Below the pieces are notes generated by a model. It was not told the DNA's origin, searched no databases, and saw only the letters and a program-made list of their open reading frames with translations. Position numbers and translations under genes: made by a program. Below, in pieces: positions 1 through 8,318 of a stretch of 64,000 bases of DNA. This stretch comes from Bacteroidota bacterium (lineage in GTDB: Bacteria > Bacteroidota > Ignavibacteria > Ignavibacteriales > Melioribacteraceae), in the NCBI GenBank assembly GCA_023381535.1, contig JAMCSN010000300.1:6237-70236 (forward strand). Reading direction: 5' to 3'. Within the stretch, counting starts at the first letter, position 1, and each line of letters starts with the position of its first letter.

Positions 1-631
1 AATTGACCAATTAAGACAAGTTGCGTCTGTTAGCAAAATTCAAAAATTTAAGAAGAATAAAATTATATTTTCAGAAGGCGATTTGTACAAAGGATTTTAT
101 ATCCTTCTGAAAGGTTCGGTTAAAATATTCAAATGTTCGTTATGCGGAAAGGAATCAATCATTCATTTAATAAAACCATACGACGCCTTTGGCGACGTAC
201 CTCTTTTTGAAGGGGGAAACTATCCCGTTAATGCCTTAACCACTTCGGATTCGACACTACTTTTTATTTCAAAAGACGAATTCTTAAAATTAATTTCTTC
301 CAATTCATCAATCTGTTTTCAAATGTTGGTTGGATTTGCCAAGAGACTGCGTACTCTAACCGGAAGAATTGAAGACCTGACGACGAAGGAAGTGACAAAT
401 CGGCTTGCTAAATATTTGGTAGATGAAATTAAAAAGGCGAAAACGGAAAAGTTTACCGAACCGTTTGTAAAACTTTCCGTTTCGAAAAGAAATATCGCCT
501 CGTATCTCGGAACAATTACCGAGACTCTCTCGCGTTCGTTAAAGAAATTGCAGACCGATCAAATCATTCGCGCCTCCGGTAAAACAGTTTTTGTTAAGAA
601 CTTCAAACGTCTGAAAGAATTAGCTGAATGA
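1..631 (+). CDS. CRP/FNR-family transcriptional regulator (5' end outside window)
   Basis: The reading frame is already open at base 2, so the first visible TTG (83) is not the true start and the N-terminus lies outside the window. The visible ~209 residues hold a cyclic-nucleotide-binding-type beta-roll (FSEGD, then GGNYPVNALTTSD) and a C-terminal winged helix with the recognition-helix pattern TITETLSRSLKKL. This is the CRP/FNR/DNR architecture. Its position just before a nitric oxide reductase operon with an FNR/DNR-like palindrome suggests a DNR/NNR-type regulator of NO or low-oxygen response (inference). A CxxC pair in the beta-roll (KCSLCGK) is not at the place of the FNR iron-sulfur cysteines; those, if any, would be in the missing N-terminus. 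Confidence 0.85.
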   Translation, partial: IDQLRQVASVSKIQKFKKNKIIFSEGDLYKGFYILLKGSVKIFKCSLCGKESIIHLIKPYDAFGDVPLFEGGNYPVNALTTSDSTLLFISKDEFLKLISSNSSICFQMLVGFAKRLRTLTGRIEDLTTKEVTNRLAKYLVDEIKKAKTEKFTEPFVKLSVSKRNIASYLGTITETLSRSLKKLQTDQIIRASGKTVFVKNFKRLKELAE

Positions 632-685
632 GTTTATTCACCAGATTTTTTCTGTACAACATTGAAACAGCCAAAACGATATCTC

Positions 686-733
686 CTGACTTAAGTCAAA
701 GGAAGTTGCCTTCAACATTTTAATATTTACAAC
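686..733 (+). promoter_or_regulatory. FNR/DNR-type box and class II promoter for the nor operon
   Basis: Bases 687-698 form the perfect palindrome TGACTTAAGTCA; extended, 686-699 reads CTGAC-TTAA-GTCAA, close to the FNR/DNR pattern TTGAY-N4-RTCAA. A TAATAT hexamer at 721-726 would be the -10 element and predicts a start near 733, which puts the palindrome centre about 41 bases upstream. That is the classic class II activator spacing. A good ribosome binding site (AAGAAAGGGAG) follows, before the ATG at 752. Promoter consensus in this phylum may differ, so the -10 call is tentative. Confidence 0.6.
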
Positions 734-751
734 GCAAGAAAGGGAGTATTT

Positions 752-1210
752 ATGTTTTCAACGGTCAGGTATTTTATCAAAACCAGTATAATCTTTCTCG
801 TCTTGGGAATATTGACCGGTCTTTACATGTTGATCGCACGGAATTATTTTAATATTTGGCCTCACCCGGATCTCGTATCTGCCCACACACATATTATTCT
901 TGTTGGGTCTGTTATGATGATGATAATGGGCGTTGCGTTATGGTTTTTTCCGCGTGCAGAAAAGAATGACAAACTGTACAAACCAGCAGCAGTGCTCGCT
1001 GCTTACTACATTATGACCGTATCTACTGTGATAAGGTTTGCATCTCAAATTGCCTCTTCGTTTTTAAATTCCAACGATCTTTGGAAATTCATTCTTACGA
1101 TTTCAGCATGCGGCCAAGTTCTGGGAATAATAATTTTCTTTGTTTCTATGTGGGGAAGAATCAGATCGGTTGGAAGTCACATAAGAGAAGCTCAAGGAGA
1201 AAGGTTTTAA
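752..1210 (+). CDS. Small heme-copper-oxidase subunit I-like membrane protein
   Basis: The 152-residue protein has four hydrophobic segments (about residues 10-32, 45-67, 80-100, 115-137). The second carries SAHTHIILVG, which resembles the heme-ligand helix of heme-copper oxidase subunit I (cbb3/NorB type). It is far too short to be a full oxidase. Small proteins of this kind are annotated as cbb3-type subunit I-like in Bacteroidota and often sit next to NO reductase (recollection). It is the first gene of the nor operon, four bases before the ferredoxin gene. A role as heme-binding accessory or electron-transfer subunit of the NO reductase is inference. Confidence 0.65.
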   Translation: MFSTVRYFIKTSIIFLVLGILTGLYMLIARNYFNIWPHPDLVSAHTHIILVGSVMMMIMGVALWFFPRAEKNDKLYKPAAVLAAYYIMTVSTVIRFASQIASSFLNSNDLWKFILTISACGQVLGIIIFFVSMWGRIRSVGSHIREAQGERF

Positions 1211-1214
1211 TGTC

Positions 1215-1439
1215 ATGGCATACTTTATCACTTCGGATTGCATCAACTGCGGCGCGTGTGAATCCGAGTGTCCGCAGCATGCAATTTATTCTCATGAAGA
1301 AGATTTCTCCGGTTCAAATATTAAGCCGTTAGCCTTTGATCATTACTTTATTAATCCGTATGAATGTGATGAATGCAGAGATCACAAAAAAATTCCGCCG
1401 TGTGTAGAAATTTGTCCAATGAATTGCATCATTAAATAA
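1215..1439 (+). CDS. 2[4Fe-4S] ferredoxin (YfhL type)
   Basis: The 74-residue protein has a first cluster motif C9-x2-C12-x2-C15-x3-C19-P and a second motif starting YECDEC, with a longer spacer before C-x3-C-P and a final cysteine. This spacing is typical of YfhL-like bacterial ferredoxins. It lies four bases after the small oxidase-like gene and 37 bases before norB, so it is most likely co-transcribed. It could carry electrons for NO reduction or for repair of NO-damaged iron-sulfur proteins; the sequence does not decide between these. Confidence 0.85.
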   Translation: MAYFITSDCINCGACESECPQHAIYSHEEDFSGSNIKPLAFDHYFINPYECDECRDHKKIPPCVEICPMNCIIK

Positions 1440-1476
1440 AACGAATTCCGTTTTTGAATAAATAATAGGAGGATCT

Positions 1477-3702
1477 ATGAAAAAATATTGGATTGCTTTC
1501 ACGGTTGTCATTGTAGTTTCATTTTCCGTTCTCGGTTGGATAGGAGTCAAAATCTATCAGCAGGCGCCTCCGATTCCGGAAAAGGTAGTTACGTCCGACG
1601 GTCAAATGGTCTTTTCAAAAAACGATATTGAAGAGGGGCAAAACATTTGGCAGGCTCTTGGGGGTATGGAAGTCGGTACGGTTTGGGGACACGGCAGTTA
1701 TGTTGCACCCGATTGGACGGCAGATTGGCTGCATCGTGAAGCAATGTTTGTGCTTAACTATTGGTCGCAATCGCAATTCAAAACTGCTTATTCCGATCTT
1801 GGCAACGAGGAACAAGCCGCGCTAAAATCGCGTCTCCAAAAAATGCTTAGAAGAAACACTTACGACGAAGCCGGCAAAGTTATCACGATCGATCCGGTAA
1901 GAGAAAAAGCAATTGAGAATAATGTAAAATATTTCAGCGATGTTTTCTTAAACGGAAGAGATGCTTATGCAATAAGAAAAAATTCTCTCAGCGATCCTGA
2001 AAAACTCCGCAAACTTAGCGCATTCTTTTTTTGGACTTCATGGGCAGCATCAACAAATCGTCCGAATGATGAAATTACATACACAAATAATTGGCCTCAT
2101 GAAGAATTGGTCGCCAACAATCCTACAGGCGAGACTGTAGTTTGGACAGGAGTAAGCATAATACTGCTGCTTGCCGGTATCGGCGGAATGATTTGGTATA
2201 ACGGATCTCAAGAAAAAGAAAAACCATATGGCGACGTACCCGCAAACGATCCGTTACTTGGCTCGGTCTTAACTCCTTCGCAAAAGGCGGTTATAAAATA
2301 TTTTTGGGTAGTCACCGGTTTATTTCTGCTTCAAATAGTTATGGGTGTAATTACCGCACATTACGGAGTGGAGGGAAACGGTTTTTACGGTATCCCTCTT
2401 TCCAAAATTCTTCCCTATAGCATTACAAGAACATGGCATAATCAACTTGGAATATTTTGGATAGCGACCGCTTGGCTTGCATCGGGTCTTTATATCGGTC
2501 CGGCAGTAAGCGGCGTAGAGCCGAAGTACCAAAGATTAGGCGTTAACGTTTTGTTCGGCGCATTACTGATTGTAGTTCTCGGTTCAATGTTCGGTGAATG
2601 GCTTAGCGTGATGAACAAAATGTCCGACAGCAACTGGTTTTTGTTCGGTCACAGTGGCTATGAGTATATCGATCTCGGAAGATTTTTTCAGATTGCGCTG
2701 TTTATCGGATTACTTTTATGGCTTGTCTTAATGGTAAGAGCCATCAAGCCGGCATTGAAAAACAACAGCGATCAGAAACAAATACTTTCTTTATTTCTGG
2801 TTTCCTCCATTGCAATTGCTTTGTTCTACGCCGCCGCATTGATGTACGGTAAACATACTAATCTTTCCATTGCCGAATATTGGCGTTGGTGGGTTGTACA
2901 TCTTTGGGTAGAAGGTTTCTTCGAAGTTTTTGCAACTGTTGTAATAGCATTTCTTTTTGCCCGTTTGAAATTGATTAGTCTGAAAACTACTGCTCGGGCA
3001 ACTCTTCTTGCTTCAACAATCTTTTTGTCAGGTGGAATCATCGGAACTCTGCATCATTTATATTTCAGCGGAACTCCTATGATAGCTCTTGCACTTGGCT
3101 CCGTCTTCAGCGCACTCGAAGTTGTCCCATTGATTTTTGTCGGTTATGAAGCTTGGGAAAATATCCGTCTCTCCAGATCAAAAGATTGGGTTCAGAAATA
3201 CAAATGGCCGATTTATTTCTTCGTTGCAGTTGCATTCTGGAATATGCTTGGCGCCGGTCTTTTCGGATTTATGATCAATCCTCCGATTGCACTTTACTAC
3301 ATGCAAGGTCTTAACACTACACCGGTTCACGGACACGCGGCATTGTTTGGCGTTTACGGTATGCTGGGAATAGGTTTGATGCTGTTTACTTTACGCGCAA
3401 TCAGACCGGATATTGAATGGAATGAAAAACCGTTGAAGTTTTCTTTCTGGGCAATCAACTTCGGGTTGTTTGCGATGGTCACATTCAGTCTGCTGCCGGT
3501 TGGTTTGATGCAAACTTGGGCTTCCGTTAAATACGGATACTGGTATGCGAGAAGTTCAGAGTTTCTGCAAACCCCATTGATGGACGCTCTTCGTTGGACC
3601 CGTGCGTTCGGCGATACGATCTTCGCAATTGGAGCCGTAGTACTTGTTGTTTTTATATTGAATCTGTCGTTCAAATTTTTTACAACCAGCAAAGAGAAAT
3701 AA
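1477..3702 (+). CDS. norB: Quinol-dependent nitric oxide reductase (qNor)
   Basis: The 741-residue integral membrane protein reduces 2 NO to N2O with quinol as donor. It has the N-terminal periplasmic extension of single-subunit qNor (TM about 5-27, then ~190 residues with GQNIWQALGGMEVGTVWGHG) fused to a 12-helix NorB core. Visible ligands are H321 (TRTWHNQLG), H475 with E479 and E483 (HLWVEGFFE), H526-H527 (TLHHLYF), and H618/H620 (PVHGHAALFG). The glutamates near the FeB site mark a NO reductase rather than an oxygen reductase. A strong site (AGGAGG) precedes the ATG. It is the last gene of the operon and is followed by a terminator. Confidence 0.95.
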   Translation: MKKYWIAFTVVIVVSFSVLGWIGVKIYQQAPPIPEKVVTSDGQMVFSKNDIEEGQNIWQALGGMEVGTVWGHGSYVAPDWTADWLHREAMFVLNYWSQSQFKTAYSDLGNEEQAALKSRLQKMLRRNTYDEAGKVITIDPVREKAIENNVKYFSDVFLNGRDAYAIRKNSLSDPEKLRKLSAFFFWTSWAASTNRPNDEITYTNNWPHEELVANNPTGETVVWTGVSIILLLAGIGGMIWYNGSQEKEKPYGDVPANDPLLGSVLTPSQKAVIKYFWVVTGLFLLQIVMGVITAHYGVEGNGFYGIPLSKILPYSITRTWHNQLGIFWIATAWLASGLYIGPAVSGVEPKYQRLGVNVLFGALLIVVLGSMFGEWLSVMNKMSDSNWFLFGHSGYEYIDLGRFFQIALFIGLLLWLVLMVRAIKPALKNNSDQKQILSLFLVSSIAIALFYAAALMYGKHTNLSIAEYWRWWVVHLWVEGFFEVFATVVIAFLFARLKLISLKTTARATLLASTIFLSGGIIGTLHHLYFSGTPMIALALGSVFSALEVVPLIFVGYEAWENIRLSRSKDWVQKYKWPIYFFVAVAFWNMLGAGLFGFMINPPIALYYMQGLNTTPVHGHAALFGVYGMLGIGLMLFTLRAIRPDIEWNEKPLKFSFWAINFGLFAMVTFSLLPVGLMQTWASVKYGYWYARSSEFLQTPLMDALRWTRAFGDTIFAIGAVVLVVFILNLSFKFFTTSKEK

Positions 3703-3718
3703 TTTTTTTGATGGCAGG

Positions 3719-3752
3719 AAAAAAGCCCGGTGATTTTTCATCGGGCTTTTTT
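3719..3752 (+). terminator. Rho-independent terminator after norB
   Basis: A nine-base-pair stem (GCCCGGTGA at 3725-3733 with TCATCGGGC at 3738-3746, one G-T wobble) closes a TTTT loop and is followed by six T. A-rich sequence on the left side lets it work in both directions. Confidence 0.9.
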
Positions 3753-3788
3753 AACAGTTGTTTCTAAAGAAAAGAAATTTGGGAAAGT

Positions 3789-3965
3789 TTAAATAAGAAG
3801 TGTTTTGTTTAAGAGAAAAGTATTTACGCTAAAGAATTTTTTTGTTGAAGAGAAATCTGTATTCTGTAAAATGTCCTCTATCTTTTTGCATTCAGTGCAG
3901 CAATCATCATGATGAAAAAGTATATCATGCGAGATAATTTTCCATAATGAGCAATTTGACGGAAA
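3789..3965 (-). pseudogene. 3' remnant of a duplicated Cys/His-rich secreted protein gene
   Basis: Read on the minus strand, this stretch encodes a peptide that matches the C-terminal ~50 residues of the protein at 17668-17997, with DDCCTECK conserved and the same ending (NTFLLNKTLLI, then stop). About 50 bases at the 3' end are identical in both copies. Homology continues past the stop into the flanking DNA, but the other copy has about 50 extra bases there. The frame is closed by a TAA at 3966-3968 and has no ATG, so the signal peptide half is missing. It is probably a leftover of a second metal-efflux locus. Confidence 0.7.
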
Positions 3966-4054
3966 TTAATGTTCTCAGGCAAATCAACAGCTATTTCAGG
4001 CAACTTACCTGCTGTTAAATTTGTTTTTCAGTTATGGACCTAAATATTCTACGC

Positions 4055-4070
4055 TGGCATGATTGATGAG
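4055..4070 (+). promoter_or_regulatory. Weak sigma-54-like -24/-12 element upstream of the T9SS protein gene
   Basis: TGGCAT at 4055-4060 is followed, at the correct 12-base spacing, by TG at 4067-4068, but the next base is A instead of the usual C. It lies 55 bases before the ATG at 4110, nearly the same distance as the much better element in front of 8319. The missing GC at -12 makes this a tentative call. Confidence 0.3.
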
Positions 4071-4109
4071 TAAATAAAGCATCCTAAAATCAATTAATAA
4101 AGGTGCATC

Positions 4110-5624
4110 GTGAAAAAATTATTTCTACTTAGTATCATTTTAATCACCTCTTTTTCATACGCTCAAATGATGAACGGTCATCTAAGAGCTGATAAACTTG
4201 ATACAATCACCGTTACCGGCAAAGCAATTGTCGATCAATCAACTCCAATACCGCAGTACTTTATCGATACGAACCTTGACGGGAATGCAGATTATCATCT
4301 TAACTTTGGTCCGTCCTGGTATCAACCGGATAGTTCCGCTGCTCAACGTCCCAAGGATGGCGATCAAATAAAAATTGTAGGCGGAGTTTATCAATCAAGC
4401 AAATACAGCTTCAAATCTGTTGTAGTTTATGAAATCAATGATCTTCTATGGCGGGATCCGTTTTTTGCGGATTGGAATGATATGGGCAAACATAACCATA
4501 TGTTTGGATGGGACAAGCACGGAATGTTCGGTGGCAGTTACGGTTTCGGATGGAATCACGATACACTGAAAACAGTTACTCTAACCGGAACTGCGCTTGT
4601 AGATACAACATTTTTTATGGCTCATTATTATTTGGATACCGATAACGACAGCAAGCCGAATTATTTTTTGAACCTCGGTCCGTACTGGTATCAGCCTGCA
4701 TCCGGAGCTAAGAGACCGAATGATGGAGAAACGGTTACTATCAAGGGCGGCTTGCTTTCAAATAATGCCGGGTATTCTATGCTGATTGTATATGAGATAA
4801 ATGGACAAGTCTGGAGAGACTCAACTAAACTAGGGCCACACTTCGGCGGCGGCTGGTTCAATCAAAGTTCGAATTCCACAAAGTTTCATTCTCCTTTCGA
4901 CGATAGTTCAATGGTTACCATTATGAGGGGATGGTATCAAAGCGGAAATATGATGGGTTCTATGCCGGATTCCGTTTTCGGTCAAATGTTCGAAGTCTAT
5001 CCTGAAAACATGCCTAACTTCAAAGGACAAAATATTTTTGCCGGGTTCGAAGTTGACATGTTCAACCCAAACGAAACGAACATGATGTGGCAGAACGGAC
5101 GCAGCGGCGGGCACATGGATTTCGGAAACAATCTCCACGTTCAACTGCACTTTACCGATGCACAGTTAAACATATACAATATGAACAAGAACACTATCCA
5201 GGTAAAACTTTGGGATGATCAGACAAGTTCGTGGAAAGCAGTTACCGCTTCGGTTGATAAGCAGAACAACACCGTTTCGTTCAGTACGTCAACTGCAAGC
5301 GGATTTATTGCGCTGACTGGTTCAGCCGTTACGTCGGTTAAAACGACACAGACTTTGCCCACGGAATTCTCGCTGAGTCAAAATTATCCTAACCCGTTTA
5401 ATCCCTCTACTACAATTTCCTATCAACTTCTCGGCAATGAAAACGTTAGTCTGAAAGTTTATGATGTCTTGGGTAATGAAGTTGCAACTCTCTTTAGCGG
5501 CTATCAAAATGCAGGGACTTACAAAATAAACTTTGACGCGAGCACGCTTGCCAGCGGAGTTTATTTTTACAAACTGCAGACAAACAGTTTCATTCAAGTT
5601 AAAAAGATGATGCTTCTTAAATAG
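4110..5624 (+). CDS. Secreted protein with two internal repeats and T9SS type A sorting domain
   Basis: The 504-residue product has a signal peptide (about 1-18) and two homologous units at about 26-120 and 150-236. Each unit runs from a TVTGKAxVD strand through a Ca-binding-like DTNLDGNAD or DTDNDSKPN loop and FGPSWYQP / LGPYWYQP to VVYEINxxxWRD. A Met/Asn-rich middle part follows, then a type IX secretion C-terminal domain (about 418-504) with SQNYPNPFNPSTTI. It is probably exported across the outer membrane and either released or attached to the surface. The function is unknown. The gene stands alone between the nor operon and the CHASE2 regulator, and a terminator follows. Confidence 0.85.
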   Translation: MKKLFLLSIILITSFSYAQMMNGHLRADKLDTITVTGKAIVDQSTPIPQYFIDTNLDGNADYHLNFGPSWYQPDSSAAQRPKDGDQIKIVGGVYQSSKYSFKSVVVYEINDLLWRDPFFADWNDMGKHNHMFGWDKHGMFGGSYGFGWNHDTLKTVTLTGTALVDTTFFMAHYYLDTDNDSKPNYFLNLGPYWYQPASGAKRPNDGETVTIKGGLLSNNAGYSMLIVYEINGQVWRDSTKLGPHFGGGWFNQSSNSTKFHSPFDDSSMVTIMRGWYQSGNMMGSMPDSVFGQMFEVYPENMPNFKGQNIFAGFEVDMFNPNETNMMWQNGRSGGHMDFGNNLHVQLHFTDAQLNIYNMNKNTIQVKLWDDQTSSWKAVTASVDKQNNTVSFSTSTASGFIALTGSAVTSVKTTQTLPTEFSLSQNYPNPFNPSTTISYQLLGNENVSLKVYDVLGNEVATLFSGYQNAGTYKINFDASTLASGVYFYKLQTNSFIQVKKMMLLK

Positions 5625-5637
5625 TAACACCTACGAA

Positions 5638-5661
5638 CGGGACTTGAGAAATCAAGTCCCG
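5638..5661 (+). terminator. Terminator hairpin after the T9SS protein gene
   Basis: A perfect ten-base-pair stem (CGGGACTTGA / TCAAGTCCCG) with a GAAA tetraloop lies 13 bases after the stop and is followed by T-rich sequence without a long uninterrupted T run. Confidence 0.7.
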
Positions 5662-5733
5662 CTTCTCTTCTAAATTCTTTCCTTCATATTCTTTTTAAAA
5701 TTGGTAATTTTATTCCGGTCGATTGGAACATTC

Positions 5734-8175
5734 ATGAAAACAGCCGGAAAATTGTTATTGCATAAGACAGCATTAGAGCTCGCTGCCATAGTTTTACTTT
5801 TCGCACTTTCTGTAGCCGGTGTGTTTAACCCGCTAAATAGAGTCGGCGAAAATACTTTTACAAAATTAGCCGGGCAAAGACCGCTGGATTCCAGCGTTGT
5901 CATAATTCATATCGATGGAAACGATATCGAAAAACTAGGCGGTTGGCCGCTGAAAAGAAGTTACTACGCGCTGCTTGTCAGCAGGCTTTCAGATTTAGGT
6001 GTTTCTAAGATTGGTATCGAAGTACTTCTCTCCAACAATGCGGCAAGTCAATCGGTCTATAACGGTTTATTGAACGAAGAAATAAAAAGAAGCGGAAGAG
6101 TTGTCGTTTCATCTTTGGTAACCAACGACGGAAGCTCCGGAACAGATTCCATAATATATTCGCAGCCCAAGCTGGATAACCCGAATCTTGCAAGCGGTCA
6201 CTTGAATTATATTTCCGGCGACGGCATATACATCCCGAACTTGATAAATGTAAGCGGAAAACAGGAAAAATCATTTTCATTAGCCCTGGCTAATAAATCT
6301 CCCGAAAGCAAGCTGGTAAAAGTAAACTTTTACAATTCATGGAAGAACTTTCGCAGTTACTCCTTGCTTGAGTTTTTTAGAATGATTGAAGGAAACGATA
6401 ACCGCCTCCAAAATTTCAGAAACAAAATTGTATTAATAGGTGTAAGTGATCCGACAATCGCGAAAACAATTTCCACCGGGTTCGATAAAGAACTCCCCGG
6501 CATTGCACTTCACGCCTTTGCCGTTGATAATTTACTTACCGAGCGTTCCATAAATTTTCGGTTTGGTTCATATCTCGCCCTCGTTTTTTTGATCCCGTTA
6601 ATAGTTATTCCATTTACCAAAACAAAACGTTCGCGCCTTAATGTCGCAATGATTTACGTCCTATTCTTTGCTGCTATAGCGTTCATACTCTTTACGTTCT
6701 ACTTTCTGGAAATAAATTATTCGGCCGTCATAATTCCGGCAATTGTTTTTCTGATGATTGAATTCGGCATTAACCTATCGGAAAGCAAAGCGAAGCTGCT
6801 CTTCTCTCTCAATGAGTCGGAAATTCTAAAACGCGCGTTATCGTTGAAAGAAAAAGAACTCGCCGGTTTGAAGATTCAGATTAGCTCAATCTCGGATGAA
6901 CACCACACGAAACTTGCTTCAAAAATCATTTTACTCGAAGATGAAATATCCCGCCTAAAAAAATGGAAGGACGATAATGAGCCCGAAATCATTCCGGCAG
7001 AAAAAGAAATAGGTACATCTTTTGAAGGAATGATTTTTCAAAGCGATGTTATGAGAAATCTTGTTGAAACAATAAGAAAGGTTGCTGCAAGCGACGCGAC
7101 AACTTTAATACTCGGCGAAAGCGGAAGCGGCAAAGAACTTGTTGCGCGCGCGATTCATAACCTTGGAAAAAGAAGAGATAAAAATTTTGTTGCAGTTAAT
7201 TGTGCTGCATTACCCGACTCACTTCTCGAAAGCGAACTTTTTGGACACGTGAAAGGGGCTTTCACCAACGCAATTGCAGAGCGGAAGGGAAGATTTGAAT
7301 TAGCCGACGGCGGCACAATATTTCTCGATGAAATCGGAGAGACGAGCGAAAACTTCCAAGCTAAACTTCTGCGTGTGATACAGTTCGGCGAAGTCCAGAA
7401 AGTTGGCGTCGCTGAAATTAAACATGTGAATGTTCGGGTTATTGCTGCAACAAATAAAAATCTGGACGAGCGAGTAAAAGAAAAACTTTTCCGGGAAGAT
7501 CTTTATTACCGCCTTAATGTTTTAAGATTGGAATTGCCGCCGCTGCGAGAACGAAAGGAAGATTTAGAATTACTCGCATACCATTTTATCCGTTTGGAAG
7601 ATTCTGAGATGAATATTTCCAAAGCCGTTTTGGATAGTTTGATGAAAAACGATTGGAAAGGTAACGTTCGCGAGTTGCAATCTGTAATCAAACGCGCCGT
7701 GATATTCGCAAAATCCGAAAGCAGGAAGATTATTCAGCTCAACGATTTGGCTGACGAATACCGCAAAGTTGACCGTTCCAACCTTGAGGATTTGATTTTA
7801 GAATCTTTGCGTCATAAATCTTTTTCACATTCTTCTATAAACGAAACGGCAAGAGAACTTGGCAATATCAACAGAACTATCGTTTCAGAAAATCTGCGGG
7901 GAATGTTTTTCAAAAAATATGTTGCTAATTCTTTCGCATTTGATAAAACCGTTTCCGAACTTGCTCAAACCGACGATACGGAATCATTGGCTCGACTAAA
8001 ATCAAAGGCTGAAACTTATGTTGATAATTTGCAAAAGGATCTCGTAAAACTTAAAGATAAAAAGTTTGAAAAGGTTAAATCGGCGTTTTCTTCTAAGTAT
8101 AAAAACCTTCCGGCAAAATTTCACCCGTATCTCGATGATACCATAAAAGACTTGTTAAAGAAACTGCCTGTTTAA
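5734..8175 (+). CDS. Membrane-bound CHASE2 sensor fused to a sigma-54 activator (AAA+)
   Basis: The 813-residue protein joins a receptor and a transcription factor in one chain. It has an N-terminal TM (about 12-33), an extracytoplasmic CHASE2 domain (about 35-270), three further TMs (about 277-355), a coiled coil (about 355-425), then a sigma-54 AAA+ domain with Walker A GESGSGKE (461-468), the sigma-54 contact loop as GAFTNA (508-513), and Walker B FLDE (530-533). A Fis-like region ([14 protein letters not shown]) follows, then a charged extra tail of about 90 residues. The ATG at 5734 is preferred over the in-frame TTG at 5701. It probably activates the sigma-54 promoter 90 bases downstream. 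The loop differs from the usual GAFTGA. No phosphoreceiver is present. Confidence 0.85.
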   Translation: MKTAGKLLLHKTALELAAIVLLFALSVAGVFNPLNRVGENTFTKLAGQRPLDSSVVIIHIDGNDIEKLGGWPLKRSYYALLVSRLSDLGVSKIGIEVLLSNNAASQSVYNGLLNEEIKRSGRVVVSSLVTNDGSSGTDSIIYSQPKLDNPNLASGHLNYISGDGIYIPNLINVSGKQEKSFSLALANKSPESKLVKVNFYNSWKNFRSYSLLEFFRMIEGNDNRLQNFRNKIVLIGVSDPTIAKTISTGFDKELPGIALHAFAVDNLLTERSINFRFGSYLALVFLIPLIVIPFTKTKRSRLNVAMIYVLFFAAIAFILFTFYFLEINYSAVIIPAIVFLMIEFGINLSESKAKLLFSLNESEILKRALSLKEKELAGLKIQISSISDEHHTKLASKIILLEDEISRLKKWKDDNEPEIIPAEKEIGTSFEGMIFQSDVMRNLVETIRKVAASDATTLILGESGSGKELVARAIHNLGKRRDKNFVAVNCAALPDSLLESELFGHVKGAFTNAIAERKGRFELADGGTIFLDEIGETSENFQAKLLRVIQFGEVQKVGVAEIKHVNVRVIAATNKNLDERVKEKLFREDLYYRLNVLRLELPPLRERKEDLELLAYHFIRLEDSEMNISKAVLDSLMKNDWKGNVRELQSVIKRAVIFAKSESRKIIQLNDLADEYRKVDRSNLEDLILESLRHKSFSHSSINETARELGNINRTIVSENLRGMFFKKYVANSFAFDKTVSELAQTDDTESLARLKSKAETYVDNLQKDLVKLKDKKFEKVKSAFSSKYKNLPAKFHPYLDDTIKDLLKKLPV

Positions 8176-8191
8176 TTCACTTCAGGCAGTT
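8162..8191 (+). terminator. Hairpin overlapping the stop codon of the CHASE2 regulator gene
   Basis: AACTGCCTG (8162-8170) pairs perfectly with CAGGCAGTT (8183-8191), with the TAA stop in the loop. The T tract after it is poor, so termination may be partial. Confidence 0.5.
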
Positions 8192-8261
8192 GTTTACGGT
8201 TTCCAGGCGCTTCAATAGTTTTCAACGTTAGGTTTTACTGCAAATTCTCATTTTTTCTGGT

Positions 8262-8277
8262 TGGCATCCATTATGCA
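8262..8277 (+). promoter_or_regulatory. Sigma-54 (-24/-12) promoter for the lipoprotein/transglutaminase operon
   Basis: TGGCATCCATTATGCA matches the sigma-54 pattern TGGCAY-N5-WTGCW at all invariant positions: GG at 8263-8264 and GC at 8275-8276, exactly 12 bases apart. The predicted start is near 8288, giving a 30-base leader before the ATG at 8319 with its GGAGTGAC site. The gene just upstream encodes a sigma-54 AAA+ activator, which makes a direct regulatory link likely. Confidence 0.8.
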
Positions 8278-8318
8278 TTATATCAATCAAACATTTAACA
8301 CAAAAATGGAGTGACAAA

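Noticed and set aside
110..160. CxxC pair (KCSLCGK) in the CRP/FNR protein as iron-sulfur ligands
   Set aside because: It lies inside the beta-roll, not at the N-terminal place of FNR cluster cysteines, and only two Cys are seen.
4908..5150. Minus-strand frame inside the T9SS protein gene, and many similar long frames opposite known genes (for example 3354-3692, 37322-37711, 45717-46124)
   Set aside because: They are antisense shadows of well-supported genes and show no domain, signal or ribosome site.
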